From Anaerolineae bacterium (lineage in GTDB: Bacteria; Chloroflexota; Anaerolineae; 4572-78; J111): a DNA stretch of 11,522 nucleotides. The stretch spans positions 1 to 11,522 of the forward strand of contig JAGRBY010000193.1 in NCBI GenBank assembly GCA_020433835.1, read 5' to 3'. Each line of letters begins with the position of its first letter. Position 1 is the first letter of the stretch. Shown one piece after another: positions 4,642-11,522 of this stretch. The position numbers and the translations under genes were made by a program. The notes under the pieces were generated by a model. The model searched no databases. It was not told where the DNA came from and worked only from the letters and a program-made list of their open reading frames with translations.

Positions 4642-6648
4642 ATGGTTAAAAGAAAAACAACATTTTTGTTCGCCGGCTTGCTGTCTTTGTCGATGCTGGC
4701 AGCGTGCAGCAGCAGTGTCGCCCCGATCCTGTCTTTCGATCAACAGATCGACAGCAGTGGTGTAAGTGACACGACCACGGTTATTACCGATACCACCGAA
4801 GTCAACGCCGATATGGGCGCGGCTTCGGTGGCCGATGCCGCCGCGGCCAACCACAAAGACCACGACGACGAAGAAGATTATGTGTGGGATAGCAACGCCG
4901 TCATCGCCATCGCCCTAAACGGCGACTCGATTGCCGCCGACAGCGATGGCGTTACGATTGACGGCAGTACCGCCACCATCACCGCCGCCGGAACCTACAG
5001 CCTTAGCGGCACTTTAGAAGACGGCCAAATTATCGTCGATACCGACGATGAAGAGATTGTTCGGCTCATCTTGAATGGGGTCGATATTAGCAACTCGACC
5101 AGCGCACCGATTAATATCACCGCTGCTGAAAAAGTGATGATTGTTCTGGCCGACGGCACAGAAAACACACTCACCGACAGCGAGTCCTACGTTTTCGAAG
5201 ATCCGGAAGAAGATGAACCCAACGCGGCTCTATTCAGCAAAGCCGACATGACGATCTACGGCAGCGGTTCGCTGACGGTTAACGCCAACTACAACGATGG
5301 TATCGCCAGCAAAGATGGCCTTATCATCGATAGCGGTACCATTACGGTTAATGCGGTCGATGACGGCATTCGCGGCAAAGATTACCTTATCGTCAAAGAC
5401 GGCACCATCACGGTTGATGCTCTGGGCGATGGTTTCAAATCCGACAACGAAGACGATACCGATAGAGGCTACATTGCCATCGAAACCGGCACCATTACCA
5501 TTACTGCCGGGGGCGATGCCATCCAGGCCGAAACCGATGTGATGATCAGCGGCGGCGATTTCACGCTGACCTCCGGTGGCGGCAGCGCCGGTACTCTCGA
5601 GGAAGACGCTTCGGCCAAAGGCATCAAAGCCGCTGTCAATGTCAATATCGACGGTGGAACCTTTACTCTTAATACAGCCGACGACGCCATTCACTCCAAT
5701 GGCAGCCTGGTTATTAATGATGGCACATTTGTGATAGCCACCGGCGATGACGGCATCCACGCCGACTCGACGCTGGAGATCAACGCCGGTGACATCAACA
5801 TTACCGAGTCCTACGAAGGTATCGAAAGTGCTGTGATTACCATCAACGATGGCGACATCAACATTGTCTCAAGGGATGACGGTTTGAACGTGGCCGGTGG
5901 GAATGACGGCTCCGGTATGGGTGGCCCTCCGGGAGGCCCCGGTGGTGAGTTCGGTCGCGGTGGTGGCCCCGGCGAACAAGGTGATATGCCGGAACCCGGT
6001 GGTGGTCGGGGGCGAGGCCCGAGACCGGAAGGTGAGCCAGGCCAAGGTGGTGGGTTTGATCTGGGCGGCTTGTTTGGTCAAGCGGGTGGCCCGGGTGGCG
6101 ACGGCTTTGCAGCCTCCGGCAATTACTACCTTTACATCAACGGCGGTACGATTGTGGTCAACGCTGGTGGTGATGGTCTCGATGCCAACGGCTCTATCGA
6201 GATGACCGATGGACTGGTTATCGTCAATGGCCCAACCAATAGAGGGAATGGTGCATTAGATTATGATGGCTCGTTCACGTTGAGCGGTGGTCTTATCGTC
6301 GCCGCCGGTAGCTCCGGAATGGCCCAGGCACCCGGTCAGACATCGACCCAACCCTCTGTCCTGATCAATTTCGACTCAACCCAGGCCGCCGGCACGCTGG
6401 TGAATATTCAATCGGAAGATGGGCAAAACATTCTCACTTTTGCACCGAGTAAAGAGTTCCAGTCCATCGCCTTCTCTTCGGCAGAACTGACCGAAGGCAC
6501 AACCTACCAGGTTTACCTCGGCGGCAGCGCCACCGGCACAGTGACCGACGGCCTGTACCAGGACGCCACCTATACGGGAGGCACCAACTATACAGAATTT
6601 ACAATTTCTGATATCGTTACAAGAGTAGGCAGTAATTCCAGGTGGTAG
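4642..6648 (+). CDS. Cthe_2159-family (DUF4353) carbohydrate-binding beta-helix lipoprotein
   Basis: The 668-residue protein starts at an ATG with a strong AGGAGG (4631-4636) five bases upstream. A lipoprotein signal peptide ends in the lipobox LAAC with Cys22, so the mature protein is lipid-anchored on the cell surface. Residues 23-85 are an acidic, Ser/Thr-rich linker. From about residue 87 the sequence follows the Cthe_2159 family (opening VIAIALNGDSI, then GTYSLSGTL near 117-125). Known members are right-handed beta-helix proteins that bind Ca2+ and cellulose or pectin-like polysaccharide. About a dozen coils are visible, with repeated units such as DGTITVDA and DGGTFTLN, and acidic turns (DDGI, GDGF, DDAI) at about 22-residue steps. 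A Gly/Pro-rich insert at 419-492 splits the helix. The C-terminal part (570-668) looks like a separate beta-domain. No catalytic motif is evident, so binding or surface architecture is the likely role; the ligand is inference. It is transcribed alone. Confidence 0.87.
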   Translation: MVKRKTTFLFAGLLSLSMLAACSSSVAPILSFDQQIDSSGVSDTTTVITDTTEVNADMGAASVADAAAANHKDHDDEEDYVWDSNAVIAIALNGDSIAADSDGVTIDGSTATITAAGTYSLSGTLEDGQIIVDTDDEEIVRLILNGVDISNSTSAPINITAAEKVMIVLADGTENTLTDSESYVFEDPEEDEPNAALFSKADMTIYGSGSLTVNANYNDGIASKDGLIIDSGTITVNAVDDGIRGKDYLIVKDGTITVDALGDGFKSDNEDDTDRGYIAIETGTITITAGGDAIQAETDVMISGGDFTLTSGGGSAGTLEEDASAKGIKAAVNVNIDGGTFTLNTADDAIHSNGSLVINDGTFVIATGDDGIHADSTLEINAGDINITESYEGIESAVITINDGDINIVSRDDGLNVAGGNDGSGMGGPPGGPGGEFGRGGGPGEQGDMPEPGGGRGRGPRPEGEPGQGGGFDLGGLFGQAGGPGGDGFAASGNYYLYINGGTIVVNAGGDGLDANGSIEMTDGLVIVNGPTNRGNGALDYDGSFTLSGGLIVAAGSSGMAQAPGQTSTQPSVLINFDSTQAAGTLVNIQSEDGQNILTFAPSKEFQSIAFSSAELTEGTTYQVYLGGSATGTVTDGLYQDATYTGGTNYTEFTISDIVTRVGSNSRW

Positions 6649-6651
6649 TTT

Positions 6652-6686
6652 GGGAGTAGGGAGCAAGAAGTAGGGATTAAGGGCAA
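6652..6686. repeat. GGGAGT-type low-complexity tract after the lipoprotein gene
   Basis: Starting three bases after the stop codon, GGGAGTAGGGAG is followed by an AGTAGGGA copy and then TTAAGGGCAA (6677-6686). The same 10-mer TTAAGGGCAA occurs at 2802-2811, spanning the loop of the 2778-2832 palindrome, which suggests a dispersed intergenic repeat family. Confidence 0.55.
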
Positions 6687-6722
6687 CCCGACCGCTTCAA
6701 CCTTCCTCCCCATTACGTCTGA

Positions 6723-6747
6723 TTTGGCCAAGCACTCTACGGCCAAA
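6723..6747. repeat. 7-bp inverted repeat TTTGGCC/GGCCAAA
   Basis: TTTGGCC (6723-6729) and GGCCAAA (6741-6747) flank an 11-base loop. Read on the plus strand it is followed by A's and not T's, so it is not a terminator for the upstream gene. It could be a protein-binding site or a minor hairpin. Confidence 0.4.
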
Positions 6748-6771
6748 AAAATGTAACAATACCATCCTTAT

Positions 6772-6822
6772 AGACGCAAGAGACGCAAAGGTTTTATCAC
6801 TTTTGCGTCTTTCGCGTCTTTT
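6772..6822 (+). terminator. Likely terminator of the beta-helix lipoprotein gene (GACGCAAAG hairpin)
   Basis: An 18-base left arm (6772-6789, beginning AGACGCAAGAG) pairs with 6802-6819 (beginning TTTGCGTCTTT). There is one G-U pair and one A-C mismatch; the loop is 12 bases. TTTT follows directly (6819-6822). Position about 120 bases after the stop and the short T-run suit a rho-independent terminator. The internally repeated GACGCAA unit also resembles dispersed intergenic repeats, so both roles are possible. Confidence 0.5.
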
Positions 6823-6866
6823 GCACTTCTAGCAAGAAAAGGTTTTTCGACCTGATTTTTGGCCAG

Positions 6867-6899
6867 TAACCAACCAACTAACCATCAAACCAACCACCC
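6867..6899. repeat. AACC-rich tract in the leader of the serine hydrolase gene
   Basis: Repeated AACC/AACT/AAACC units run up to the Shine-Dalgarno sequence of the next gene (AGGA at 6901-6904). The tract is almost free of G, so the mRNA leader would be unstructured. It is the looser sister of the run at 4126-4145. Confidence 0.7.
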
Positions 6900-6909
6900 A
6901 AGGAACCCG

Positions 6910-8142
6910 ATGTCAAGAAAAAGCTTCACCCTTTTCGCCCTCCTGCTTATGACCATACTTACCATCGTCGCCTGCGGTCAGGCTGACACTCCCGAAACCG
7001 CACCGACCAATCTACCCCGCCCAACCGCCGCGCAAACCTCCTACAAGGAAGCCACTGTCGATGACTCATCCGCCGATCTCTCCCCGGATGCGCTTGATGA
7101 CTTTGTCGACTTTGTTGAGGAAAACCGCCAAGCTTATGAGATACCGGGGTTGGCGGTGGCCGTTGTTCGAGGTAATGAAATCGTGCTGGCCCAAGGTTTT
7201 GGCGTAAAGGATATTCGCGGCGATGATCCGGTCACGCCGGAAACGCTCTTCCACATTGGCTCCACCAACAAATCGGTCACGGCGATGCTCATCGCTACAT
7301 TGGTCGATGACGGCCTGTTCGATTGGGATACGCCCGTGGTTGAGATTGTGCCCGAATTTGAGCTGTCTGATGCCGAGTCAACGCAGCAAGCCACTATCCG
7401 CCACCTCTTGAGCATGAGCAGCGGCATCCCCGATGACGCTGAAGATGATTTCGACCTCGAAGATGCCGACGCCGCCGATGTTTTCGATCTGGTGGCCGAA
7501 GCCGAGTTGTTAGGGCCACCGGGCGAGGTCTTTAGCTACAGCAACCCCTCGAATGCCATCAGCGGCTATATCGGCGTTCTGGCCGACGGCGGCGACTTCG
7601 ACAATCTATATGAAGGCTATGCCGAGCAGCTCCAGCGGCGAATCTTCGACCCCATCGGCATGGAGAGCGCGACCCTGTCGGTTGAGGAAGCCCACGCCAA
7701 CCCCAATATGTCGGCCTCGCATATCTTTGAAGACGGCGAGGTCGTTGTAGCCGAGTCGTATGATTTTACCGGCGACCCGCTGGCTCCTTCCGGCTCCATC
7801 AAAGCCAGCGTTGTCGATATGGCCCGCTATATGATCACGCAAGTCAATCGCGGCGTAGCGCCCGATGGAACCCGCGTAGTCTCCGCCGCCAACCTGACCG
7901 AAACCTGGCAGCCGGCCATCGACACCGGCGAAAACACCGATTACGCCATGGGCTGGGAAGTCGGTCGCAACGAAGAAGCCGACGTCATTTGGCACGAAGG
8001 TGCATACGACAGCTTTACCTCAATCCTGGTCTTCATGCCCGCAACCAAAAGCGGCCTGGTGGTCCTGACAAACCTGGATGATCCCGATGATTTCTTGGAG
8101 GTCATGCGCAATGAATTTACGAAGTTGATCACATCCGGCTGA
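6910..8142 (+). CDS. Serine hydrolase lipoprotein, class-C beta-lactamase fold
   Basis: I place the start at the ATG 6910-6912, with AGGA six to nine bases upstream. A longer frame from a TTG at 6859 would only translate the AACC tract. The 410-residue product has a lipoprotein signal (lipobox TIVAC, Cys22) followed by a Thr/Pro spacer to about residue 45, so it is exported and anchored outside the membrane. The beta-lactamase/penicillin-binding fold shows all three active-site elements: S118-T-N-K121 (SxxK nucleophile and base), Y210-S-N212 (YxN) and H362-E-G364 (HxG, equivalent to KTG). The block FHIGSTNKSVTAMLIATLVDD is typical of the PF00144 family. Members include esterases, D-aminopeptidases, D,D-peptidases and true beta-lactamases; sequence alone does not say which. 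There is no C-terminal membrane domain. It converges with kdpE, 52 bases between stops, with no clear terminator in the gap. Confidence 0.9.
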   Translation: MSRKSFTLFALLLMTILTIVACGQADTPETAPTNLPRPTAAQTSYKEATVDDSSADLSPDALDDFVDFVEENRQAYEIPGLAVAVVRGNEIVLAQGFGVKDIRGDDPVTPETLFHIGSTNKSVTAMLIATLVDDGLFDWDTPVVEIVPEFELSDAESTQQATIRHLLSMSSGIPDDAEDDFDLEDADAADVFDLVAEAELLGPPGEVFSYSNPSNAISGYIGVLADGGDFDNLYEGYAEQLQRRIFDPIGMESATLSVEEAHANPNMSASHIFEDGEVVVAESYDFTGDPLAPSGSIKASVVDMARYMITQVNRGVAPDGTRVVSAANLTETWQPAIDTGENTDYAMGWEVGRNEEADVIWHEGAYDSFTSILVFMPATKSGLVVLTNLDDPDDFLEVMRNEFTKLITSG

Positions 8143-8194
8143 TTCGACGTGCGGTGTTGTATTTCCTGCCTCAACCTCAAACGTTTCGATCCCG

Positions 8195-8881
8195 TTATAC
8201 TTTCAAACGGTAGCCCACGCCCGGCTCGGTAATGATGTGTTTGGGGCGGGTGGGGTTCTGCTCGATTTTGTGGCGGAGGTTGCTGATGTTGACCCGCAGT
8301 AAATGGGCCTCGCCCTCGTAGCCCAGGCCCCAGACCTGGCGCAGAAGCTGCCGGTGGGTGAGCACCTTACCGGCGTGGCTGACCAGCACGCGCAGAATAT
8401 CATACTCAGTCGGCGTCAACTGAATCTCGATGTCGTTGACGGTCACCACCCGGCGCGCCAGATCGACGGTGAGATCGGCCGAGGTAAATATCGCTTCCGT
8501 TTCCGGCTGGCCGACCCGGCGCAGGGCCACCCGTACCCTGGCCATTAACTCGCCCATACTAAAGGGTTTGGTTAGATAGTCATCGGCCCCGGCATCGAGC
8601 GCGGCAATCTTATCGGCCTCCTGCTCGCGCACCGATAGGATAATAATCGGAATTTGCGTCCATTCCCGCAAACGTTTCGTCACCTCGATGCCGTCGATAT
8701 CCGGCAGCCCCAGGTCGAGAAAGATAAGATCGGGCCGGTGGTTAATGACCGCTAAAATGGCGGCCTCGCCGTGGTCGGCTTCAAAGACGGTATACCCCTG
8801 CGCGGTGAGCGAGGTCTTCAGAAAACGGCGAATCGCTTGTTCATCGTCAACGACCAACGCCCTTAAGTTGGTATCAGTCAT
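8195..8881 (-). CDS. kdpE: KdpE, OmpR-type response regulator
   Basis: The 228-residue protein has a receiver domain at residues 6-120 with the acidic pair D12-D13, the phospho-acceptor D56 in FLDLGLP, S83 and the switch Lys K105 in TKPF. A winged-helix DNA-binding domain follows at about 130-227 (LTPTEYDILRVLVSHAGKVL, then the recognition-helix region LRVNISNLRHKIE). This is the KdpE form of the OmpR family and it follows kdpD. Known KdpE is phosphorylated by KdpD when K+ is low or osmotic stress is sensed and activates kdpFABC, the high-affinity K+ pump. Its ATG lies inside the 3' end of kdpD (ATGACTGA, 8-base overlap), giving translational coupling and a matched sensor/regulator ratio. The target operon is not in this window, so regulation of Kdp here is by family inference. 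Confidence 0.92.
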   Translation of the reverse strand: MTDTNLRALVVDDEQAIRRFLKTSLTAQGYTVFEADHGEAAILAVINHRPDLIFLDLGLPDIDGIEVTKRLREWTQIPIIILSVREQEADKIAALDAGADDYLTKPFSMGELMARVRVALRRVGQPETEAIFTSADLTVDLARRVVTVNDIEIQLTPTEYDILRVLVSHAGKVLTHRQLLRQVWGLGYEGEAHLLRVNISNLRHKIEQNPTRPKHIITEPGVGYRLKV

Positions 8882-11522
8882 GGGGCTGCTCCACAGGAAT
8901 GGTCAGCGTCACAATCGAGCCGCCCTTTGGGTTTGGCTCGGCCCAAATTTGGCCGCCGTGCGCCTCAACCAGCCCTTTGCAGATCGACAGCCCCAGCCCG
9001 GTGCCGGCCATTTTATCGGTATGTTGCACCCGGTAGAACTTGTCGAAGATGTGGGGCCGGTCGGCTTCAGGGATGCCGATACCCTGATCGATCACCTCCA
9101 GCCGGAGCCGGCCCGGCTCCAGCCGCACCCGTATTAAAATAGGCGCGTCGGGCGGCGAATATTTGAGCGCGTTATCGACTAAATTTACCACAACCTGAAC
9201 CATCAGCCTAAAATCGAGCGGCACCAAAGGCAGCTCCGACGGCAGGTCCACCGCAATCTCACGCGACCCGATCCGCTCATCGAGCTGGCTCAAGGCCACG
9301 CCGATGATATCTTGCACGTCGCTCAGCTCGCGCCTAACTTTAACCGCGCCCGCTTCCAACCGGGTCATTTCCAGCAAATTACCGACCAGACGGTTGAGCC
9401 GGTCGGCCTGCTCCCAGGCGGTGTTGATCAGCAGCCGTTGAGCCGTCTCATCCAACAGCGCACGATCATCGCGCAGGCTGCTTAGCACACCCGTAATCGA
9501 CGCCAACGGCGTGCGTAAATCGTGCGAGATCGAGTTGAGCAGGGTGGTTTGCAGCTTTTCCGTCTCTTTGAGCAGTTCGGCGGCCTGCGCTTCGGCAAAA
9601 AATTGCATGCGCTCGATGGCCTGAGCCGTTTGATTTACAACAGCCTGAAGCCAGCGCCGCTGTTCCGGCAGCAGCGAGGGCGCATCTTCCGGGAAGAGCA
9701 GGCCCAACACCGCCGCCACGCCATAGGCGGTCTTTAAGGGATAGTACAGCCCCCTGGAACCGGCTAAGGTGTCGGTGCCGCGACCGGCGGCCTGACCGTG
9801 CTGCCAGACCCAGGTGGCCACGGCCAGTTCACGCTCGGTCGGCAGCGGCCCGGCCGGGGCGATGATGGGGGTCAACTTATCTTGGGCTGAAGCATCGGGT
9901 ATCAGCACCAGCACCTGGCCCTCCAGGGTTTGCTCCAGATGGCGAATAACGGCCTGGGCGATATGCTCCATATCGCCTGAGCCGGATAAACTCAAGCTTA
10001 ACTCGTACAGGGCTTGCGTTTCGGCCGCCCGCCGGCGCGCCGCTTGGGCCTGATTGCGGGCCTGGGCGGTGAGCGTGCTGACCACCAGGCCGGCCGCCAG
10101 CAGCCCGCCGAAGGTCAGCAGATATTCGGCGTTGGCGACAACAAAGGTGTAGTAAGGCGGCACAAAGAAAAAGTTGAACGCGGCCACACTCAAGACCGAA
10201 GCCAGCACCGCCGGCCGATGGCCAAACGAGAGCGCGGCGACGATCACCGCAATCAGATACAGCATCACCAGGTTGGTCGGTTCGATCAACGGCCGCAGTG
10301 GATAGCCCACGACCGTGGCCAGCAGCACCAGCCCGATGCTCTTGAGGTAGTGCGACCAGGCCGGGCCGGCGGCCACAGCCGACGGGGCCGCCGGAGCCGG
10401 CGACGGGGTATCGCTCCGGCTGTTGATGACATAGATGTCGATATCGCCACTCTGCCGGACAATCTGGTCGATGACCGACCCGCGCCACAGTTCTTGCCAG
10501 TGCGGGCGCAGCGGTTTACCGGCCACAATCTTGGTGATGTTGTGGGTCTGCGCAAACGGCACAATCGCCTCGGCTACGGATGAGCCGGTCAGCGTCAGGG
10601 TCTCAGCGCCCAAGGTTTCGGCCAGGGTCAGGGTTTGGGTGACCCGCTCTCGGGCGGCGGCCGGTAAGTCGGCGGGGCGGCCGGTTTCTACATAAACCGC
10701 ATACCATTCGGCGTTGAGCCGGGTAGCCAGGCGGCAGGCGGTGCGCACCAGCTTCTCGCTCATCGGGCTGGGGCTAACAGCCACCAAAATGCGCTCGTGG
10801 GCCGGCCACGGCCCGGCGATGGCGTGGGTTTGCATGTAGGCCCGCATCTGTTCGTCGATGCGGTCGGCGGCCTGGCGCAGCGTTAGCTCGCGCAGGGCGG
10901 TTAAATTCCCCCGGCGAAAAAAAGACGCGGCCGCTCGTTGGGCCTGGGCCGGAATATAAACCTTGCCCTCCTCCAAACGCTGAAGTAACTCATCGGTCGG
11001 CAAATCGACGATTTTGATCTCGTTGGCTTCTTCCAGAAGGCGGTCCGGCAGCGTCTCGCGCACCACTACCCCGGTGATCTGGGCCACCACATCGTTGAGG
11101 CTCTCCAAATGTTGAATATTGAGGGTGGTGTAGACATCGATGCCGGCTGCCAGCAGTTCCAGCACATCCTGAAACCGCTTACTGTGGCGCGATCCCGGCG
11201 CGTTGGTGTGGGCCAGTTCATCGACCAGCGCCACCTGCGGGCGGCGGGCCAGCACGGCGTCAAGGTCCATTTCCGGCAGCGTCACGCCTCGGTAGGCCAC
11301 CTGCCGGCGGGGGATCAGCTCCAATCCGGCCAGCAGGGCTTCGGTTTCGGGACGGCCGTGCGTCTCCACGTACGCGACCACCACATCCTGTTCTTCGGCC
11401 TGGTGCCGGCGGGCGGCCTCCAGCATCGCATACGTTTTGCCGACGCCGGCCACGTAGCCCAAAAAGATTTTGAGTTTGCCCCGCACCTGTTGGGTCTCGG
11501 CCTTCTGCACCTGAGCCAGCAG
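8874..11522 (-). CDS. kdpD: KdpD, K+/turgor sensor histidine kinase, 5' end beyond window
   Basis: The frame stays open to the window edge (LLAQ precedes the GTG at 11508-11510), and known KdpD proteins have more residues there, so the start lies outside. Numbered from that GTG, 878 residues show the full KdpD order. The KdpD sensor domain has Walker A GVAGVGKT-like G18-YVAGVGKT26 and the block LVDELAHTNAPGS (95-107). A universal-stress-protein domain spans about 238-365, and four membrane helices (DUF4118) lie at about 390-480. A GAF-like region is at about 510-635. The dimerisation/phosphorylation helix has H663 in SISHDLRTP. The ATPase domain shows NLVDNALKYSP (776-786), DQGIGIP (808-814) and GTGLGLSICKG (836-846). 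It autophosphorylates and passes phosphate to KdpE. The USP domain carries Ser-Pro-Ser 246-248, as in c-di-AMP-binding KdpD. It overlaps kdpE by 8 bases. Confidence 0.95.
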   Translation of the reverse strand: MLAQVQKAETQQVRGKLKIFLGYVAGVGKTYAMLEAARRHQAEEQDVVVAYVETHGRPETEALLAGLELIPRRQVAYRGVTLPEMDLDAVLARRPQVALVDELAHTNAPGSRHSKRFQDVLELLAAGIDVYTTLNIQHLESLNDVVAQITGVVVRETLPDRLLEEANEIKIVDLPTDELLQRLEEGKVYIPAQAQRAAASFFRRGNLTALRELTLRQAADRIDEQMRAYMQTHAIAGPWPAHERILVAVSPSPMSEKLVRTACRLATRLNAEWYAVYVETGRPADLPAAARERVTQTLTLAETLGAETLTLTGSSVAEAIVPFAQTHNITKIVAGKPLRPHWQELWRGSVIDQIVRQSGDIDIYVINSRSDTPSPAPAAPSAVAAGPAWSHYLKSIGLVLLATVVGYPLRPLIEPTNLVMLYLIAVIVAALSFGHRPAVLASVLSVAAFNFFFVPPYYTFVVANAEYLLTFGGLLAAGLVVSTLTAQARNQAQAARRRAAETQALYELSLSLSGSGDMEHIAQAVIRHLEQTLEGQVLVLIPDASAQDKLTPIIAPAGPLPTERELAVATWVWQHGQAAGRGTDTLAGSRGLYYPLKTAYGVAAVLGLLFPEDAPSLLPEQRRWLQAVVNQTAQAIERMQFFAEAQAAELLKETEKLQTTLLNSISHDLRTPLASITGVLSSLRDDRALLDETAQRLLINTAWEQADRLNRLVGNLLEMTRLEAGAVKVRRELSDVQDIIGVALSQLDERIGSREIAVDLPSELPLVPLDFRLMVQVVVNLVDNALKYSPPDAPILIRVRLEPGRLRLEVIDQGIGIPEADRPHIFDKFYRVQHTDKMAGTGLGLSICKGLVEAHGGQIWAEPNPKGGSIVTLTIPVEQPHD

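Noticed and set aside
5230..5760. 176-codon minus-strand frame inside the beta-helix lipoprotein gene
   Set aside because: It is antisense to a well-supported gene; its repetitive Ile/Asp/Gly content mirrors the repeated codons of that gene, and no ribosome-binding site is evident.
5296..5900. CRISPR-like or tandem DNA repeat in the lipoprotein gene
   Set aside because: The periodicity is at the protein level (beta-helix coils); the DNA copies are too diverged to be a repeat array.
6859..6909. TTG-initiated extension of the serine hydrolase by 17 residues
   Set aside because: It translates the AACC tract, lies before the Shine-Dalgarno sequence, and would put a polar stretch ahead of the signal peptide.
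8143..8194. Bidirectional terminator in the convergent gap between serine hydrolase and kdpE
   Set aside because: I see no stem of useful length and no T-run on either strand in these 52 bases.

Overview
The window looks like a chromosomal segment of an uncultured-type Chloroflexota (Anaerolineae-like) bacterium. This rests on family resemblance, not on a marker gene: the polytopic YwiC-like protein with its ALPAEHG start, a Cthe_2159-type beta-helix lipoprotein, Thr/Pro spacers behind lipoboxes, and low-complexity intergenic tracts (AACC runs, GGGAGT-type runs, GACGCAAAG hairpins) of a kind I associate with that phylum. Base composition is moderate on the left, AT-rich around 4150-4640, and clearly GC-richer in kdpDE on the right.

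Layout. 1-480 (+): 3' part of a LysE/RhtB-type exporter gene. It converges with 486-1325 (-), a carbonyl-reductase-like short-chain dehydrogenase in which Asn stands at the catalytic Tyr position. 1541-2660 (-) holds a tightly coupled pair, a small cupin followed one base later by a YwiC-like membrane protein. 2817-3938 (-) encodes a GCS2-type glutamate-cysteine ligase-like enzyme whose last codons lie inside a long palindrome (2778-2832). Directly upstream of it, on the same strand, is a truncated flavodoxin remnant (3957-4124), cut off by an AACC tetranucleotide run. The rest of the 4125-4641 gap is AT-rich and carries a second long imperfect palindrome (4532-4608). 4642-6648 (+) is a Cthe_2159-family carbohydrate-binding lipoprotein built from about 22-residue beta-helix coils, interrupted by a Gly/Pro-rich insert. 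6910-8142 (+) is a secreted class-C beta-lactamase-fold serine hydrolase lipoprotein. It converges on 8195-11522 (-), kdpD and kdpE, overlapping by 8 bases; kdpD runs off the right edge.

The genes do not form one pathway. The coherent units are cupin-ywiC (function unknown), kdpDE (K+/turgor-type two-component signalling; its kdpFABC target is not visible here), and two neighbouring but separately led cell-envelope lipoproteins. I found no convincing new defence system, CRISPR array, RNA gene or complete mobile element. The most interesting items are the lost catalytic Tyr in the SDR, the flavodoxin fossil, the palindrome that supplies the C-terminus of the ligase, and a c-di-AMP-type Ser-x-Ser signature in KdpD.
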